Positions 7,877 through 15,825 of a stretch of DNA of 61,758 nucleotides are shown one piece after another; positions within the stretch are counted from its first letter, which is position 1, and each line of letters begins with the position of its first letter. Made by a program: the position numbers and the translations under genes. Source of the DNA: Pseudanabaena sp. UWO311 (GTDB taxonomy: Bacteria > Cyanobacteriota > Cyanobacteriia > Pseudanabaenales > Pseudanabaenaceae); the NCBI RefSeq assembly GCF_006937785.1, contig NZ_SJEE01000032.1, positions 1 to 61,758 on the forward strand, given 5' to 3'. The notes under the pieces were generated by a model. It saw only the letters and a program-made list of their open reading frames with translations, searched no databases and was not told the origin of the DNA.

Positions 7877-9117
7877 CTTTAATTTTGCCTGAGCAAGAAG
7901 AACCCAAAGTTCCATTACTAGAAGCACCACAAGTAAGACCTAAACAGGGATTTTGGCAGAGCTTCACTCAACGTACTCCGATTGGATGGAAACAATTAAC
8001 CAAGAAAAAAGGCAGATTATTTGTGGCGATCGCAGGAATTGGGTTTGCTGATTTACTTATGTTTGCTCAGATGGGAATCCAAGCTGCACTTTTTGATGGC
8101 AATGTCTTACTTAATCGGAGTATGGATGCTGATATTGTGATTCGGAGCGCTCAATATCGAGATTTGTCTCTGGCAAATACCTTACCGCGCCGCCGCATTT
8201 ATCAAGTTCAAGATATACCTAATGTCGCCTCTGCGGATGCACTTTACATTTCCACTGTAGTTTGGAGAAATCCTGAAACACGCCTCAAGACCCAACTCAC
8301 TTTGGTGGGGCAGAGTGTGGAAAGACCAGCTTTGAACTTTCCTGAAGTAAATAAAAACTTAGATAAACTCAAGCAGCCAGATACTTTTTTGTTTGACCGC
8401 AAAGCTAGAGGTAAATATGAGAATGTTGTCGCAGCAGTGGAAAATGGCAAGATGGCTACTACCGAAATCGAGCGCCGTTCCATCAAAGTTGCAGGATTAT
8501 TTTCCTTGGGTGCTTCCTTTGCGACAGATGGCACTCTAATTACCAGTCAAGAGAACTTTTTGAGGTTTTTCCCTGAACGCACGTCAGGTCAGATCACTCT
8601 AGGACTAGTGAAAGTAAAGGATGGATCTGATGTTAAACAAGTTCTAGCAGATATTAAAGCGGTTCTGCCTAAAGATGCGATCGCCTCCACTAAGCAGGAA
8701 TATATCGATTATGAATTAGCTTACTGGGGTGAAACAACTCCTATCGGTGTCGTCTTTGGCTTCGGTACAGCAATGGCTTTTGTGGTCGGCATTGTGATTG
8801 TGTTTCAGATTCTATCTACTGATGTTAACGATCACCTTTCGGAATATGCCACCTTTAAGGCGATGGGCTATGGCGATCGCTTCATCGTTTTTATTGTCTT
8901 AGAAGAAGCAATGATCCTTGCCATATTAGGATTTATCCCAGGGGTGGGTTTAGCGCTTGCCCAGTATGCCTTGATTCAGAACGTTGCAGCTTTGCCGATC
9001 GCGATGACGTTTGCTCGGTTCTCTTTTGTATTTTTTCTCACCTTAGTTATGTGTGGTGTATCAGGGCTGATTGCAATCAGAAAGCTTCAGTCCGCCGATC
9101 CTGCGGACATTTTTTGA
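7873..9117 (+). CDS. devC: DevC-type ABC exporter permease
   Basis: The 414-residue product is an FtsX/MacB-like permease: N-terminal amphipathic region with QRTPIGWKQLTKKKGRL, a first membrane span (FVAIAGIGFADLLMFAQMGI), a large periplasmic domain, and three C-terminal spans (from about residue 290). Typical DevC length is about 385-420. ATGA overlap with devB and 13 bases to devA show a three-gene operon. No partner outer-membrane TolC is nearby. Confidence 0.88.
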   Translation: MTLILPEQEEPKVPLLEAPQVRPKQGFWQSFTQRTPIGWKQLTKKKGRLFVAIAGIGFADLLMFAQMGIQAALFDGNVLLNRSMDADIVIRSAQYRDLSLANTLPRRRIYQVQDIPNVASADALYISTVVWRNPETRLKTQLTLVGQSVERPALNFPEVNKNLDKLKQPDTFLFDRKARGKYENVVAAVENGKMATTEIERRSIKVAGLFSLGASFATDGTLITSQENFLRFFPERTSGQITLGLVKVKDGSDVKQVLADIKAVLPKDAIASTKQEYIDYELAYWGETTPIGVVFGFGTAMAFVVGIVIVFQILSTDVNDHLSEYATFKAMGYGDRFIVFIVLEEAMILAILGFIPGVGLALAQYALIQNVAALPIAMTFARFSFVFFLTLVMCGVSGLIAIRKLQSADPADIF

Positions 9118-9130
9118 ATTTAGGATAGTT

Positions 9131-9874
9131 ATGCAAATTAACAAATCTCTATCAACCATTGCTCAATCTCCCAGAGACCCTATACTAAAGGCGATCTCTG
9201 TTGAAAACTTGAGTCACTTCTTTGGTAAAGGCGAACTCCAAAAACAAGTTCTATTTGACATTAATCTCTCAATTGATCGTGGTGAGATTGTGATCCTGAC
9301 TGGTCCCTCTGGATCTGGTAAAACCACCCTACTGTCTCTCATGGGCGGGTTGCGATCGCCCCAATCTGGCAGCCTCAAAATTATTGACACTGAACTAGTC
9401 GGCGCACCTAAGGGCACTGCTTTGAACTCGCGAAGATCCTGCGGCTATATCTTTCAAGCTCATAATTTACATAGTTCTCTAACTGTGATCGAGAATGCGA
9501 TGATGGGATTAGAAGTCCAAGGAACCTATTCCCGTCCAGAAAGACGCGATCGGGCTAGAGAAATCCTCGGCATTGTCGGTTTAGAGCAACGAATTGACTA
9601 TTATCCTGAGAATCTCTCTGGTGGACAAAAGCAAAGAGTTGCGATCGCCCGTGCTTTGATCAGTCATCCTAAAATCATCCTCGCCGATGAGCCAACCGCT
9701 GCCTTGGACAAACAGTCTGGTCGAGAAGTCGTAACTTTGATGCAGAAACTAGCAAGAGAACAAGGCTGCACGATTTTGATGGTGACTCACGACAACCGTA
9801 TCTTGGATGTCGCCGATCGCATTGTCTATATGGAAGATGGCAGACTTGCGGCGAAAAATCCTGAAGCTCAATGA
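9131..9874 (+). CDS. devA: DevA-type ABC exporter ATP-binding protein
   Basis: Start chosen at ATG 9131, just after the end of devC, giving 247 residues. All ABC motifs are present: Walker A TGPSGSGKTTLL, signature LSGGQKQRVAIARAL, Walker B IILADEPTAALD and the His switch in MVTHD. It energises the DevB/DevC exporter. The whole operon is probably controlled by the TetR repressor encoded upstream. Confidence 0.92.
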   Translation: MQINKSLSTIAQSPRDPILKAISVENLSHFFGKGELQKQVLFDINLSIDRGEIVILTGPSGSGKTTLLSLMGGLRSPQSGSLKIIDTELVGAPKGTALNSRRSCGYIFQAHNLHSSLTVIENAMMGLEVQGTYSRPERRDRAREILGIVGLEQRIDYYPENLSGGQKQRVAIARALISHPKIILADEPTAALDKQSGREVVTLMQKLAREQGCTILMVTHDNRILDVADRIVYMEDGRLAAKNPEAQ

Positions 9875-9923
9875 TCGCCAATGCGCTATTTTAAAAATTT
9901 TTGAATTTTAAGGAATAACAGTT

Positions 9924-10163
9924 ATGTCTTCACCTAAAACTTCCCGCATCAAAGCCCCTGTTCCCTATCGTTTTAAACTAACAGAAAGAGAATTTGAAGT
10001 GCTTTCAAGGATCGTTGAAGGGCAAAGTAATCCCCAAATAGCTTCCGCACTATATCTTAGCCTTAACACAATCAAGTCTCATGTCAATAGCATCTTGAAC
10101 AAACTCGGTGTGAACGATCGCGTGCAAGCGGCAGTTTTTGCAGTTCGCAATCACTTACTTTAA
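9924..10163 (+). CDS. Small LuxR/GerE-type DNA-binding regulator
   Basis: The 79-residue protein consists almost solely of a LuxR-type helix-turn-helix: LTEREFEVLSRIVEGQSN, PQIASALYLSLNTIKSHVNSIL, LGVNDRVQAAVFAVRN. There is no receiver or autoinducer domain, as in GerE or the free-standing cyanobacterial LuxR-type regulators. It follows devA by 49 bases on the same strand and could be part of the exporter operon or respond to the same signal. Confidence 0.85.
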   Translation: MSSPKTSRIKAPVPYRFKLTEREFEVLSRIVEGQSNPQIASALYLSLNTIKSHVNSILNKLGVNDRVQAAVFAVRNHLL

Positions 10164-10243
10164 ATTTACGATCTGAATCTGCTAGCTAAGCAGGGCAAAC
10201 ACGGAGGAGTTTCCCTGCTTGAATAATTCAGACTCTGTAGTAG

Positions 10244-10507
10244 TTAAAGAACCTGAACCTGCATACTTTGCCACTGAGAAAGGCTGTAAGTCTTTAGTTG
10301 CAGCGCGTGGATTGCACCAGTATCAAGATGCTCCTGAATTGCTCCATAAACCAGTTTATGCTGCTTAATCATCGATAAGCCCTCAAACTGCTCGGCAACC
10401 ACGATCGCGGAGAAGTGTTGCCCATCTTGATTAGGATCTTCAACTTGAACTTTGGCGTTGGGCAAAGCAGTTCTAATTAATTCGGCAATATTATTTTGGG
10501 AAATCAT
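10244..10507 (-). CDS. bolA: BolA family protein
   Basis: The ATG at 10507 gives 87 residues. BolA signatures are QDGQHFSAIVVAEQFEGLSMIKQHKLVYGAIQEH and the C-terminal IHALQLKTYS. BolA proteins pair with monothiol glutaredoxins in iron-sulphur trafficking and redox signalling. No glutaredoxin gene is adjacent here, though the two are often neighbours in cyanobacteria. Confidence 0.85.
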   Translation of the reverse strand: MISQNNIAELIRTALPNAKVQVEDPNQDGQHFSAIVVAEQFEGLSMIKQHKLVYGAIQEHLDTGAIHALQLKTYSLSQWQSMQVQVL

Positions 10508-10572
10508 GCTGGACAAACTCAAAATGTACAAAATTTAATTGGGCTTTTCACATTGTGCCATATGCAAGAGGT

Positions 10573-10678
10573 TATACCAATTCACAAAAGTATGGCGACA
10601 CTTTTGTGAATTAAAAATTACACTCAGTGAGTGTTTTAGAAATAGAAAATGGCTATGCCATTTTCTATTTTGGACTTT
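10573..10678 (+). repeat. Three-hairpin composite repeat, copy A
   Basis: Hairpin 1 at 10579-10612 (AATTCACAAAAGT arms), a middle mini-hairpin around 10620-10634 (ACACTCAGTGAGTGT) and hairpin 3 at about 10640-10670 (AAATAGAAAATGGC arms). Element starts with TATACC. Other copies at 17742, 34941 (inverted) and 43489. It lies between the divergent bolA and xth genes. Confidence 0.8.
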
Positions 10679-10708
10679 AAGCTTTTCACAGCATAATCTG
10701 CTGAAAAT

Positions 10709-10741
10709 GATAGTATTAATGGCGCAAAGCGCCAGACTATC
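10709..10741. repeat. Hairpin with GC-AAA-GC tip upstream of xth
   Basis: GATAGT...ACTATC outer arms and a GGCGC-AAA-GCGCC core. It sits 27 bases before the xth start and may affect its expression. Confidence 0.6.
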
Positions 10742-10767
10742 TTACACATTTTTGAAATACTGATTTA

Positions 10768-11559
10768 ATGAAAATCGCAACTTGGAATGTAAACTCGGTT
10801 CGTACAAGGATTACCCATGTTTGTGATTGGCTACAAGCAAATCCTGAAGTCGATCTGTTGTGTTTACAAGAAACAAAGGTCGTAGATGCCGACTTTCCCC
10901 ATACACCATTTACAGATTTAGGCTATCAGACTCACATCTATGGTCAGAAATCCTATAACGGCGTAGCAATTATTGCGCGATCGCCTGTTGAGGATATTCA
11001 AACAGGGTTTGCCTCAGTATTAGGCGAAATCTCAGAACCCAGCCTAGATGACCAAAAACGCTTGATCACCTGTAGATTTGGCGACACTCAAATCGTGAAT
11101 ATGTATGTGCCTAATGGCTCAGAAGTAGGCAGCGAGAAATATGAATACAAATTACGCTGGCTGAAACTATTAAAAGAATATTTGCAGGCATTATTAGCAA
11201 AAAATTCCAATATCCTGATTTGCGGTGACTTTAATGTCGCGATCGCAGATATTGACATATATGATCCAAAAGGTCGCGAAAACAAAGTAATGTCAACCGA
11301 TATCGAGCGAGAAGCTCTCGCTGAAGTCTTAAATCTTGGGTTTAAAGATATATTTCGGAAGTTTGAATCAGACGGCGGGTACTATAGTTGGTGGGATTAT
11401 CGTTCTGGAGGTTTTCAACGCAATCGTGGTTGGCGAATTGATTATCATTTCCTCACAGATGCACTCTATGAAAGAGCTACAGCCTGTGCGATCGATCCTG
11501 AACCTCGGAAACTCACACAACCCAGCGATCACACACCTGTGATTGTGACCATTGATTAG
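10768..11559 (+). CDS. xth: Exodeoxyribonuclease III (AP endonuclease)
   Basis: The 263-residue protein carries the complete set of exonuclease III motifs: ATWNVNSVRTR, LCLQETKV, MYVPNGS, ILICGDFNVA, RIDYHFLTD and the terminal PSDHTPV with the catalytic Asp-His. It cleaves DNA at abasic sites in base-excision repair and removes 3'-blocking groups. Length matches the family (250-270). Confidence 0.95.
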   Translation: MKIATWNVNSVRTRITHVCDWLQANPEVDLLCLQETKVVDADFPHTPFTDLGYQTHIYGQKSYNGVAIIARSPVEDIQTGFASVLGEISEPSLDDQKRLITCRFGDTQIVNMYVPNGSEVGSEKYEYKLRWLKLLKEYLQALLAKNSNILICGDFNVAIADIDIYDPKGRENKVMSTDIEREALAEVLNLGFKDIFRKFESDGGYYSWWDYRSGGFQRNRGWRIDYHFLTDALYERATACAIDPEPRKLTQPSDHTPVIVTID

Positions 11560-11622
11560 TTTTAGTACTTGACGCTCTAATCAAACTCAGATCATTTTTC
11601 AATAGGTAAAAAATCCTGAACT

Positions 11623-12069
11623 ATGAAATACCGTATTTTTTTAGCGATCGTGCTACTTATCTTATTTTTGTTCCCCCTGCCAGCATGGGCGGCGAATCCT
11701 AGCCAAATTGTCCAATTGCAAACGACAAAAAGCTGTCAAGTCTGTGATTTGACAGGAGCCTACCTACCAGTTAGCAACTTAGACTATACATATTTACTAG
11801 CCTCTGACCTAAGTCAGGCTAACTTAGTTGGCGCGAGTATTACTTTCTCAAATCTGAGCCGAGCCAATCTCACTGGCGCAAATCTTAGCCATGCCAACTT
11901 TAAACGCACCAAGATGTTGCTAGCCAACTTTACCAACGCGATCTTAGATAAAGCAGATCTGACGGAAGCTGATCTGACTAGTGCAAATATTTCAGAAGCA
12001 CAGTTAGTTAATGCAAAGCTCTGTAAGACAGTTTTATCAAACGGATTAACCTCAAATCGTGATTGTTAA
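11623..12069 (+). CDS. Exported pentapeptide-repeat protein
   Basis: 148 residues with a signal peptide (hydrophobic core ends PLPAWAA, cleavage likely after Ala 24) and about 13 pentapeptide units of the A(D/N)Lxx type from residue 40 (for example SNLDYTYLLASDLSQANLVG). The repeats form a right-handed square beta-helix. SCQVCDLTG at the start of the repeats has two cysteines that could form a disulphide, and another CKTVL...DC pair closes the C-terminus. Function in the periplasm or thylakoid lumen is unknown. Confidence 0.85.
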   Translation: MKYRIFLAIVLLILFLFPLPAWAANPSQIVQLQTTKSCQVCDLTGAYLPVSNLDYTYLLASDLSQANLVGASITFSNLSRANLTGANLSHANFKRTKMLLANFTNAILDKADLTEADLTSANISEAQLVNAKLCKTVLSNGLTSNRDC

Positions 12070-12098
12070 ATAAAGGCGGCGCAATCGCCGCCTTTATT
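12069..12098. terminator. Bidirectional terminator
   Basis: AATAAAGGCGGCG / CGCCGCCTTTATT arms of 13 bp with CAAT loop, between convergent genes. Starts on the last base of the pentapeptide gene's stop codon. Confidence 0.8.
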
Positions 12099-12588
12099 GA
12101 TTAGCCAGTCTTTCTAATGCGTCACCATTAACTCGGCAGATGCGCCAATCTGGGAGGATTTCTGCACCAATGCGCTTATAAAATGCGATCGCAGGTTCAT
12201 TCCAATCTAAAACCGACCATTCAAAACGTCCATATTCTCGAGATACAGCAATTTGAGCAAGATTGGTGATTAGAGCTTTGCCGATACCCATACCGCGATA
12301 TTCCGACAGTACAAACAGATCTTCTAAATAGATGCCACGCCGAGTTAAGAAGGTGGAATAACTCGTAAAAAATAGTGCAAATCCGACAATTTGTTGATTT
12401 GGTTCTATCTCTGCGACGATCGCTTCGATACAAGGTTTTGCACCAAACAAATCTTCTTGTAGAGATTCAATATTGCCTGTGACTTTATCAGAAAGATTCT
12501 CATAGTCGGCAAGCGAGACAATTAAAGAAAAAATGGCAGGAGTATCAGCGATAGTCGCAGCGCGGATCGTAAATTGAACTTGAGACAT
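12094..12588 (-). CDS. GNAT family N-acetyltransferase
   Basis: 164 residues with the GNAT acetyl-CoA loop (LFVLSEYRGMGIGKALI, the Q/R-x-x-G-x-G/A signature) preceded by GIYLED and followed by FEWSVLDWNEPAIAFYKRIGAE. This layout resembles the diamine/spermidine N-acetyltransferase-like or thialysine acetyltransferase group (SSAT2-like), but the substrate cannot be assigned. The gene converges with the pentapeptide gene on a shared terminator. Confidence 0.88.
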   Translation of the reverse strand: MSQVQFTIRAATIADTPAIFSLIVSLADYENLSDKVTGNIESLQEDLFGAKPCIEAIVAEIEPNQQIVGFALFFTSYSTFLTRRGIYLEDLFVLSEYRGMGIGKALITNLAQIAVSREYGRFEWSVLDWNEPAIAFYKRIGAEILPDWRICRVNGDALERLANQ

Positions 12589-12622
12589 AAATTGTAAATA
12601 CTCGCTTTGAATAATTATTCAG

Positions 12623-13447
12623 CTAAAACAAACGAAATGGAGTTGGACGGGAGGATTTAAACCGCTCGATTTCATCATCTATTTGCGCAGAGATTTCCTC
12701 GTTGCTTTTTGAAGGTGGAGTAGAAGATTGCATCAGATTGAGCTTGAGCGTTACCTGTTTGATCATAAGTTGCTGTGCATCAACGTCAATATCAAAATTT
12801 ACAGCATCACCGCCGAGGATTTTGGCGAGTTCATTTTCTACCAGAGATTCAGTTACATTCTCAAGGGTGTGATTGATTAAGTCTTGATTTCCCAAAAGCG
12901 AATCTTGTAATAACTTCTCTAGGTTCTCAAACTTTAATAATTGCACTAATTTTTCTGCATTCGCCAGAGATTTGGGATCAATGACCTGCGCTAACGCATT
13001 AGTCAAATTAAATTTTGATTTTACCTGCTGTATTAAAGACTCAGCTTCTACTTTACGCAGTTGGGCACTTTCTACTAAAGGGAGAATAGATAAAATCGTA
13101 TCTGGCAATAAATCCAACATTTTCTCTGGCTGTACCTTCTGAGCGTAGGCATTGAGCGTATTAAGAACCTGATCTTCTAATGACTGCCGCCATTGATTTA
13201 CTTCTTGAACCAATGTATCAGTATTTGCTTCAATAACAGAAGATCCAGTTGTTGATTTAAACTGATCGACGACCTGCTGGATTAAAGCTTCAGCTTGATT
13301 GGGCGCGATCGCAATGCTTCCTTGTTTTTGCTGAAATGTCAAAATCGAACTCGCGATCGCAAGGAGATCTTCGCGAGAAGTAGGTGTTTCAAATCGATTT
13401 ACATAAGCTTGAAGACTAGCCAACAGCGATCGCTCTGTAACAATCAT
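12623..13447 (-). CDS. Cyanobacterial hypothetical protein, helical
   Basis: 274 residues, no recognised domain. It is mostly helical with heptad-like Leu/Gln/Val spacing, three similar segments (EALIQQVVDQFK, ESLIQQVKSKF and related), and a charged C-terminus ending FKSSRPTPFRLF. No signal peptide. The repeated IQQV-x-x-x-F segments hint at an internal duplication. It is divergent from the MAPEG gene, with a perfect palindrome between the two starts. Confidence 0.6.
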   Translation of the reverse strand: MIVTERSLLASLQAYVNRFETPTSREDLLAIASSILTFQQKQGSIAIAPNQAEALIQQVVDQFKSTTGSSVIEANTDTLVQEVNQWRQSLEDQVLNTLNAYAQKVQPEKMLDLLPDTILSILPLVESAQLRKVEAESLIQQVKSKFNLTNALAQVIDPKSLANAEKLVQLLKFENLEKLLQDSLLGNQDLINHTLENVTESLVENELAKILGGDAVNFDIDVDAQQLMIKQVTLKLNLMQSSTPPSKSNEEISAQIDDEIERFKSSRPTPFRLF

Positions 13448-13507
13448 GGAGTACTCCTTGCAAAGCCTTTATTTTCTAGCTGTCTTATATCATAAGCTTT
13501 AGCTTAT

Positions 13508-13558
13508 ATCCCAACAGATAAGTGACAGCGCAAAGCGCTGTCACTTATCTGTTGGGAT
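13508..13558. repeat. Perfect triloop palindrome between divergent genes
   Basis: Twenty-four-bp arms with GC-AAA-GC tip. It lies 60 bases upstream of the leftward gene at 13447 and 58 bases upstream of the MAPEG start, so neither gene can use it as a terminator. Confidence 0.9.
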
Positions 13559-13616
13559 CTTGCATTGCTATAGCTCTAAAATAGAAAATGTTTTAGATTG
13601 GTTGATCAAACGCACA

Positions 13617-14021
13617 ATGAATTTGACTTTTTCTCCTTCACATATATTGCTTTATGGTATTGCGATCGCGGCAGGGCTTGTATATTTGCCATATATTGTT
13701 GTCGCATTTGGGCGGGTGAGTATTGGCTATGACATGAATTCTCCAAGAGCGATGTTTGATCGCTTGCCTGACTATGCAAAACGGGCAACATGGGCACATC
13801 AAAATTCTTTTGAAGTATTTGCTCTCTTTGCAGCAGCGGCACTAACAGCCTATGTTAGCAATGTTGCTTCTGATCAAACTTCGCTTTATGTACTTGTTTT
13901 TTTAGCAGCAAGATTTTTATTTAGCCTGTTTTATATTCTCGATTTACCTTGGTTGCGATCGCCAATGTGGGGGGTCAGTATGGCATGTATAGGCAGCCTC
14001 TTTATTGCTAGCCTCACTTAG
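13617..14021 (+). CDS. MAPEG family membrane protein
   Basis: Start at ATG 13617 (134 residues); the upstream extension runs into the palindrome and lacks similarity. Four membrane spans and the MAPEG signature region RATWAHQNSFEVFALFAAAAL and FSLFYILDLPWLRSPMWG. The family includes glutathione S-transferase/eicosanoid enzymes; bacterial members of this branch are uncharacterised. The stop codon at 14019-14021 is inside the left arm of the following palindrome. Confidence 0.85.
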   Translation: MNLTFSPSHILLYGIAIAAGLVYLPYIVVAFGRVSIGYDMNSPRAMFDRLPDYAKRATWAHQNSFEVFALFAAAALTAYVSNVASDQTSLYVLVFLAARFLFSLFYILDLPWLRSPMWGVSMACIGSLFIASLT

Positions 14022-14060
14022 GAAAAAAACGGCGCAAAGCGCCGTTTTTTTCCTAAGTGA
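14014..14060. repeat. Perfect triloop palindrome overlapping the MAPEG stop codon
   Basis: Arms 14014-14035 and 14039-14060 (22 bp, no mismatch) with AAA loop in a GC-AAA-GC tip. The left arm includes the last two codons and the TAG stop. A run of seven T makes it usable as a terminator. Confidence 0.9.
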
Positions 14061-14079
14061 ACTTACCATTTTGCTATTG

Positions 14080-14214
14080 CTATGTGTTTAGCCAATCAAT
14101 CAAACTAACTGTGATACGTTTCAATCTGTCCAGTGAAATATTCCCAAGACGAGCGCTAATAATCGATGATTCAGCTTGAGGAAACCGAACTAGAACAATA
14201 TCTCCCGATTTCAT
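14080..14214 (-). pseudogene. Internally deleted MazF/PemK-type toxin
   Basis: A 44-codon frame starts MKSGDIVLVRFPQAE, the PemK/MazF N-terminus, and ends LGNISLDRLKRITVSLIDWL, which fits the C-terminal helix of the same family. The usual middle 60-70 residues, including the catalytic region and most of the barrel, are missing, so an in-frame deletion fused the two ends. The matching antitoxin-like gene lies 11 bases upstream at 14226-14441. No RNase activity is expected. Confidence 0.6.
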
Positions 14215-14225
14215 GATTTATAGAC

Positions 14226-14441
14226 TTACTTAGCATCTTCTAAGAAATACTCGATTTCTTCATCTTCCAAAAAAAATTGGGCAAGTGAAAACTCCTGCCA
14301 TTGACCACTTTCCCAATCACTATATTCTGAAATTTCTTGCTTACTCGTCAATATTTGAGTAAATTTAGCGATTTGTTCGATGATGTGATCTGGCAAACTG
14401 TCAATTTGTTGATGGAGTTGTGTGCGAGTGTTTATTGACAT
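14226..14441 (-). CDS. Antitoxin-like protein (partner of the deleted MazF/PemK toxin)
   Basis: 71 residues: an N-terminal helical DUF2281-like part (THTQ-type start MSINTRTQLHQQIDSLPDHIIEQIAKFTQIL) then an acidic tail (EDEEIEYFLEDAK). Small acidic proteins of this form precede PemK/MazF toxin genes in cyanobacteria. The gene ends 11 bases before the deleted toxin frame, in the usual antitoxin-toxin order. With the toxin broken it is probably an orphan. Confidence 0.6.
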   Translation of the reverse strand: MSINTRTQLHQQIDSLPDHIIEQIAKFTQILTSKQEISEYSDWESGQWQEFSLAQFFLEDEEIEYFLEDAK

Positions 14442-14543
14442 GTGGGAATTACCTCATCGATTTTCGAGAACAAGCAAAACAAGATATTGCTAATCGATTC
14501 GCTGAAGCAAGAGTGCGCTATGCGCACTCTTGCTTGAAAAATT

Positions 14544-14873
14544 TTAGGAGCTAGATCCAAATCGAATCGAGTATACGTCCTGTTCTTTGTCGGTGTAGAT
14601 TTCGACATCGGACTTAGGGTGCGATACACATAGGAGAATATAGCCTTTGGCATCTAGCTCTTCACCCATGCCGCCAATGCCCATACCTTGGCTCTGATCG
14701 ACTTCACCTTTGACAATTTGAGATGCACAAGTCGTACATACACCTGCATAGCAAGAACATGGCAAATCTAGCCCTTGCTCGATCGCAGCATCAAGGATCG
14801 ATTGATTTTCAGGAACAGACACAGTAAATGTTTGTCCTTGATGATGAAGTGTGGCTGTAAAAGTCTGAGTCAT
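14544..14873 (-). CDS. Plant-type [2Fe-2S] ferredoxin
   Basis: Start at ATG 14873, 109 residues. The cluster-binding cysteines are in PCSCYAGVCTTCASQI (C-x4-C-x2-C) and the distal one in LLCVSHPKSD. Sequence starts TQTFTATLHHQGQTFTVSVPENQSILDAA, typical of the FdxN/Fdx-like accessory ferredoxins rather than the main photosynthetic PetF (the loop has extra Gly/Met, GMGIGGMGEELDAKGY). It transfers electrons in a redox pathway that cannot be named from context. Confidence 0.88.
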   Translation of the reverse strand: MTQTFTATLHHQGQTFTVSVPENQSILDAAIEQGLDLPCSCYAGVCTTCASQIVKGEVDQSQGMGIGGMGEELDAKGYILLCVSHPKSDVEIYTDKEQDVYSIRFGSSS

Positions 14874-14909
14874 TTTTCTAAAAATTAGTTGGTTGTTGTT
14901 GTAAATCAA

Positions 14910-14950
14910 AAAAAAACGTACCGCCCGCGCAGCGGGCGGTACGTTTTTTT
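14910..14950. repeat. Perfect triloop palindrome between divergent genes
   Basis: Nineteen-bp arms (AAAAAAACGTACCGCCCGC) with GC-GCA-GC tip, between the starts of the ferredoxin and nusB genes. A terminator role for either is excluded by orientation. Confidence 0.85.
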
Positions 14951-15065
14951 GTTTCTGGTTGTTGTTGATGGGTAAGGTGTTGAGCTTTGCGTCACACTTT
15001 ACCTGTTTAATGATTGTGCAAAGAGAATGATACGATGTTCAATTGGCTTAATTTTATCTCCTCCT

Positions 15066-15707
15066 ATGCAACCTCGTCACATCGCCCGCGAACTCGCACT
15101 CTTTAGCATCAACCAATTGCCTAGTCAACCTCAAAAACTAGAAACAAAAACCCTAGATGACATTGTGACGGCAGTGGTGCGATCGCTGCACGATGAGACC
15201 AAAGAGTTATTACAAACTGCCAGCGCTGAGCTACAGCGTGGACAAGAGCGTGTGTCCGCTAGCGAAACCCGCACTGGTGATATTCGTCAAGACATTCAAG
15301 CTGTCGAGGGCATGGTGCGCGAAGCGATCGAATTAACAAAAAATGCAATTAACAATATTGGTGCAGCTTTAGATTTTCCTGTGACATTGGTATTAGCTCA
15401 ACGTAACGAAGTACGTAACTATGCGATCGATATTCTCAAAACTGTGAACGTCAAACGCACTGAGATCGATGAGATGATTAGCAGCGCTTTAGTTAATTGG
15501 CAAATCGATCGCCTTGCTCAGGTAGATAAAGATATTTTGCGAATTGCCACTGCGGAGATGATGTTTATGAGTGTGGCTAGCAAAGTTGCGATCGATGAGG
15601 CAGTAGAATTAGCCAAACGCTACAGCAGCGAAGACGGCTATAGATTTATCAATGGTGTTTTGCGTCGTATTGACGATCAACTTAGAGAATTACGCATTTC
15701 TAAGTAA
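15066..15707 (+). CDS. nusB: Transcription antitermination factor NusB
   Basis: The ATG at 15066 (213 residues) starts MQPRHIARELALFSINQLP, the NusB N-terminus. The C-terminal half carries the NusB signature ISSALVNWQIDRLAQVDKDILRIATAEMMF and VAIDEAVELAKRYSSEDGYRFINGVL. The middle contains a cyanobacterial insertion that makes the protein longer than the 140-residue E. coli form. NusB binds boxA RNA with NusE to prevent premature termination in rRNA operons. Confidence 0.92.
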   Translation: MQPRHIARELALFSINQLPSQPQKLETKTLDDIVTAVVRSLHDETKELLQTASAELQRGQERVSASETRTGDIRQDIQAVEGMVREAIELTKNAINNIGAALDFPVTLVLAQRNEVRNYAIDILKTVNVKRTEIDEMISSALVNWQIDRLAQVDKDILRIATAEMMFMSVASKVAIDEAVELAKRYSSEDGYRFINGVLRRIDDQLRELRISK

Positions 15708-15733
15708 ATCGACGTAATTAAAACTCAGCGTCA

Positions 15734-15769
15734 AAACCAGTACCGCCAGCTTAGTGGGTGGTACTGGTT
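15734..15769. terminator. Terminator-like hairpin after nusB
   Basis: AAACCAGTACC / GGTACTGGTTT arms, T-rich flank. It lies 27 bases past the nusB stop. Confidence 0.6.
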
Positions 15770-15825
15770 TAATGGTTTCTAATTTATTAACCGCGATATA
15801 ATTTTTTGCTTAGTTCTAAATAAAT

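Noticed and set aside
10539-10763. 74-residue reading frame on the plus strand
   Set aside because: It runs through the three-hairpin repeat and the hairpin before xth; the composition is that of repeats, with no protein similarity.
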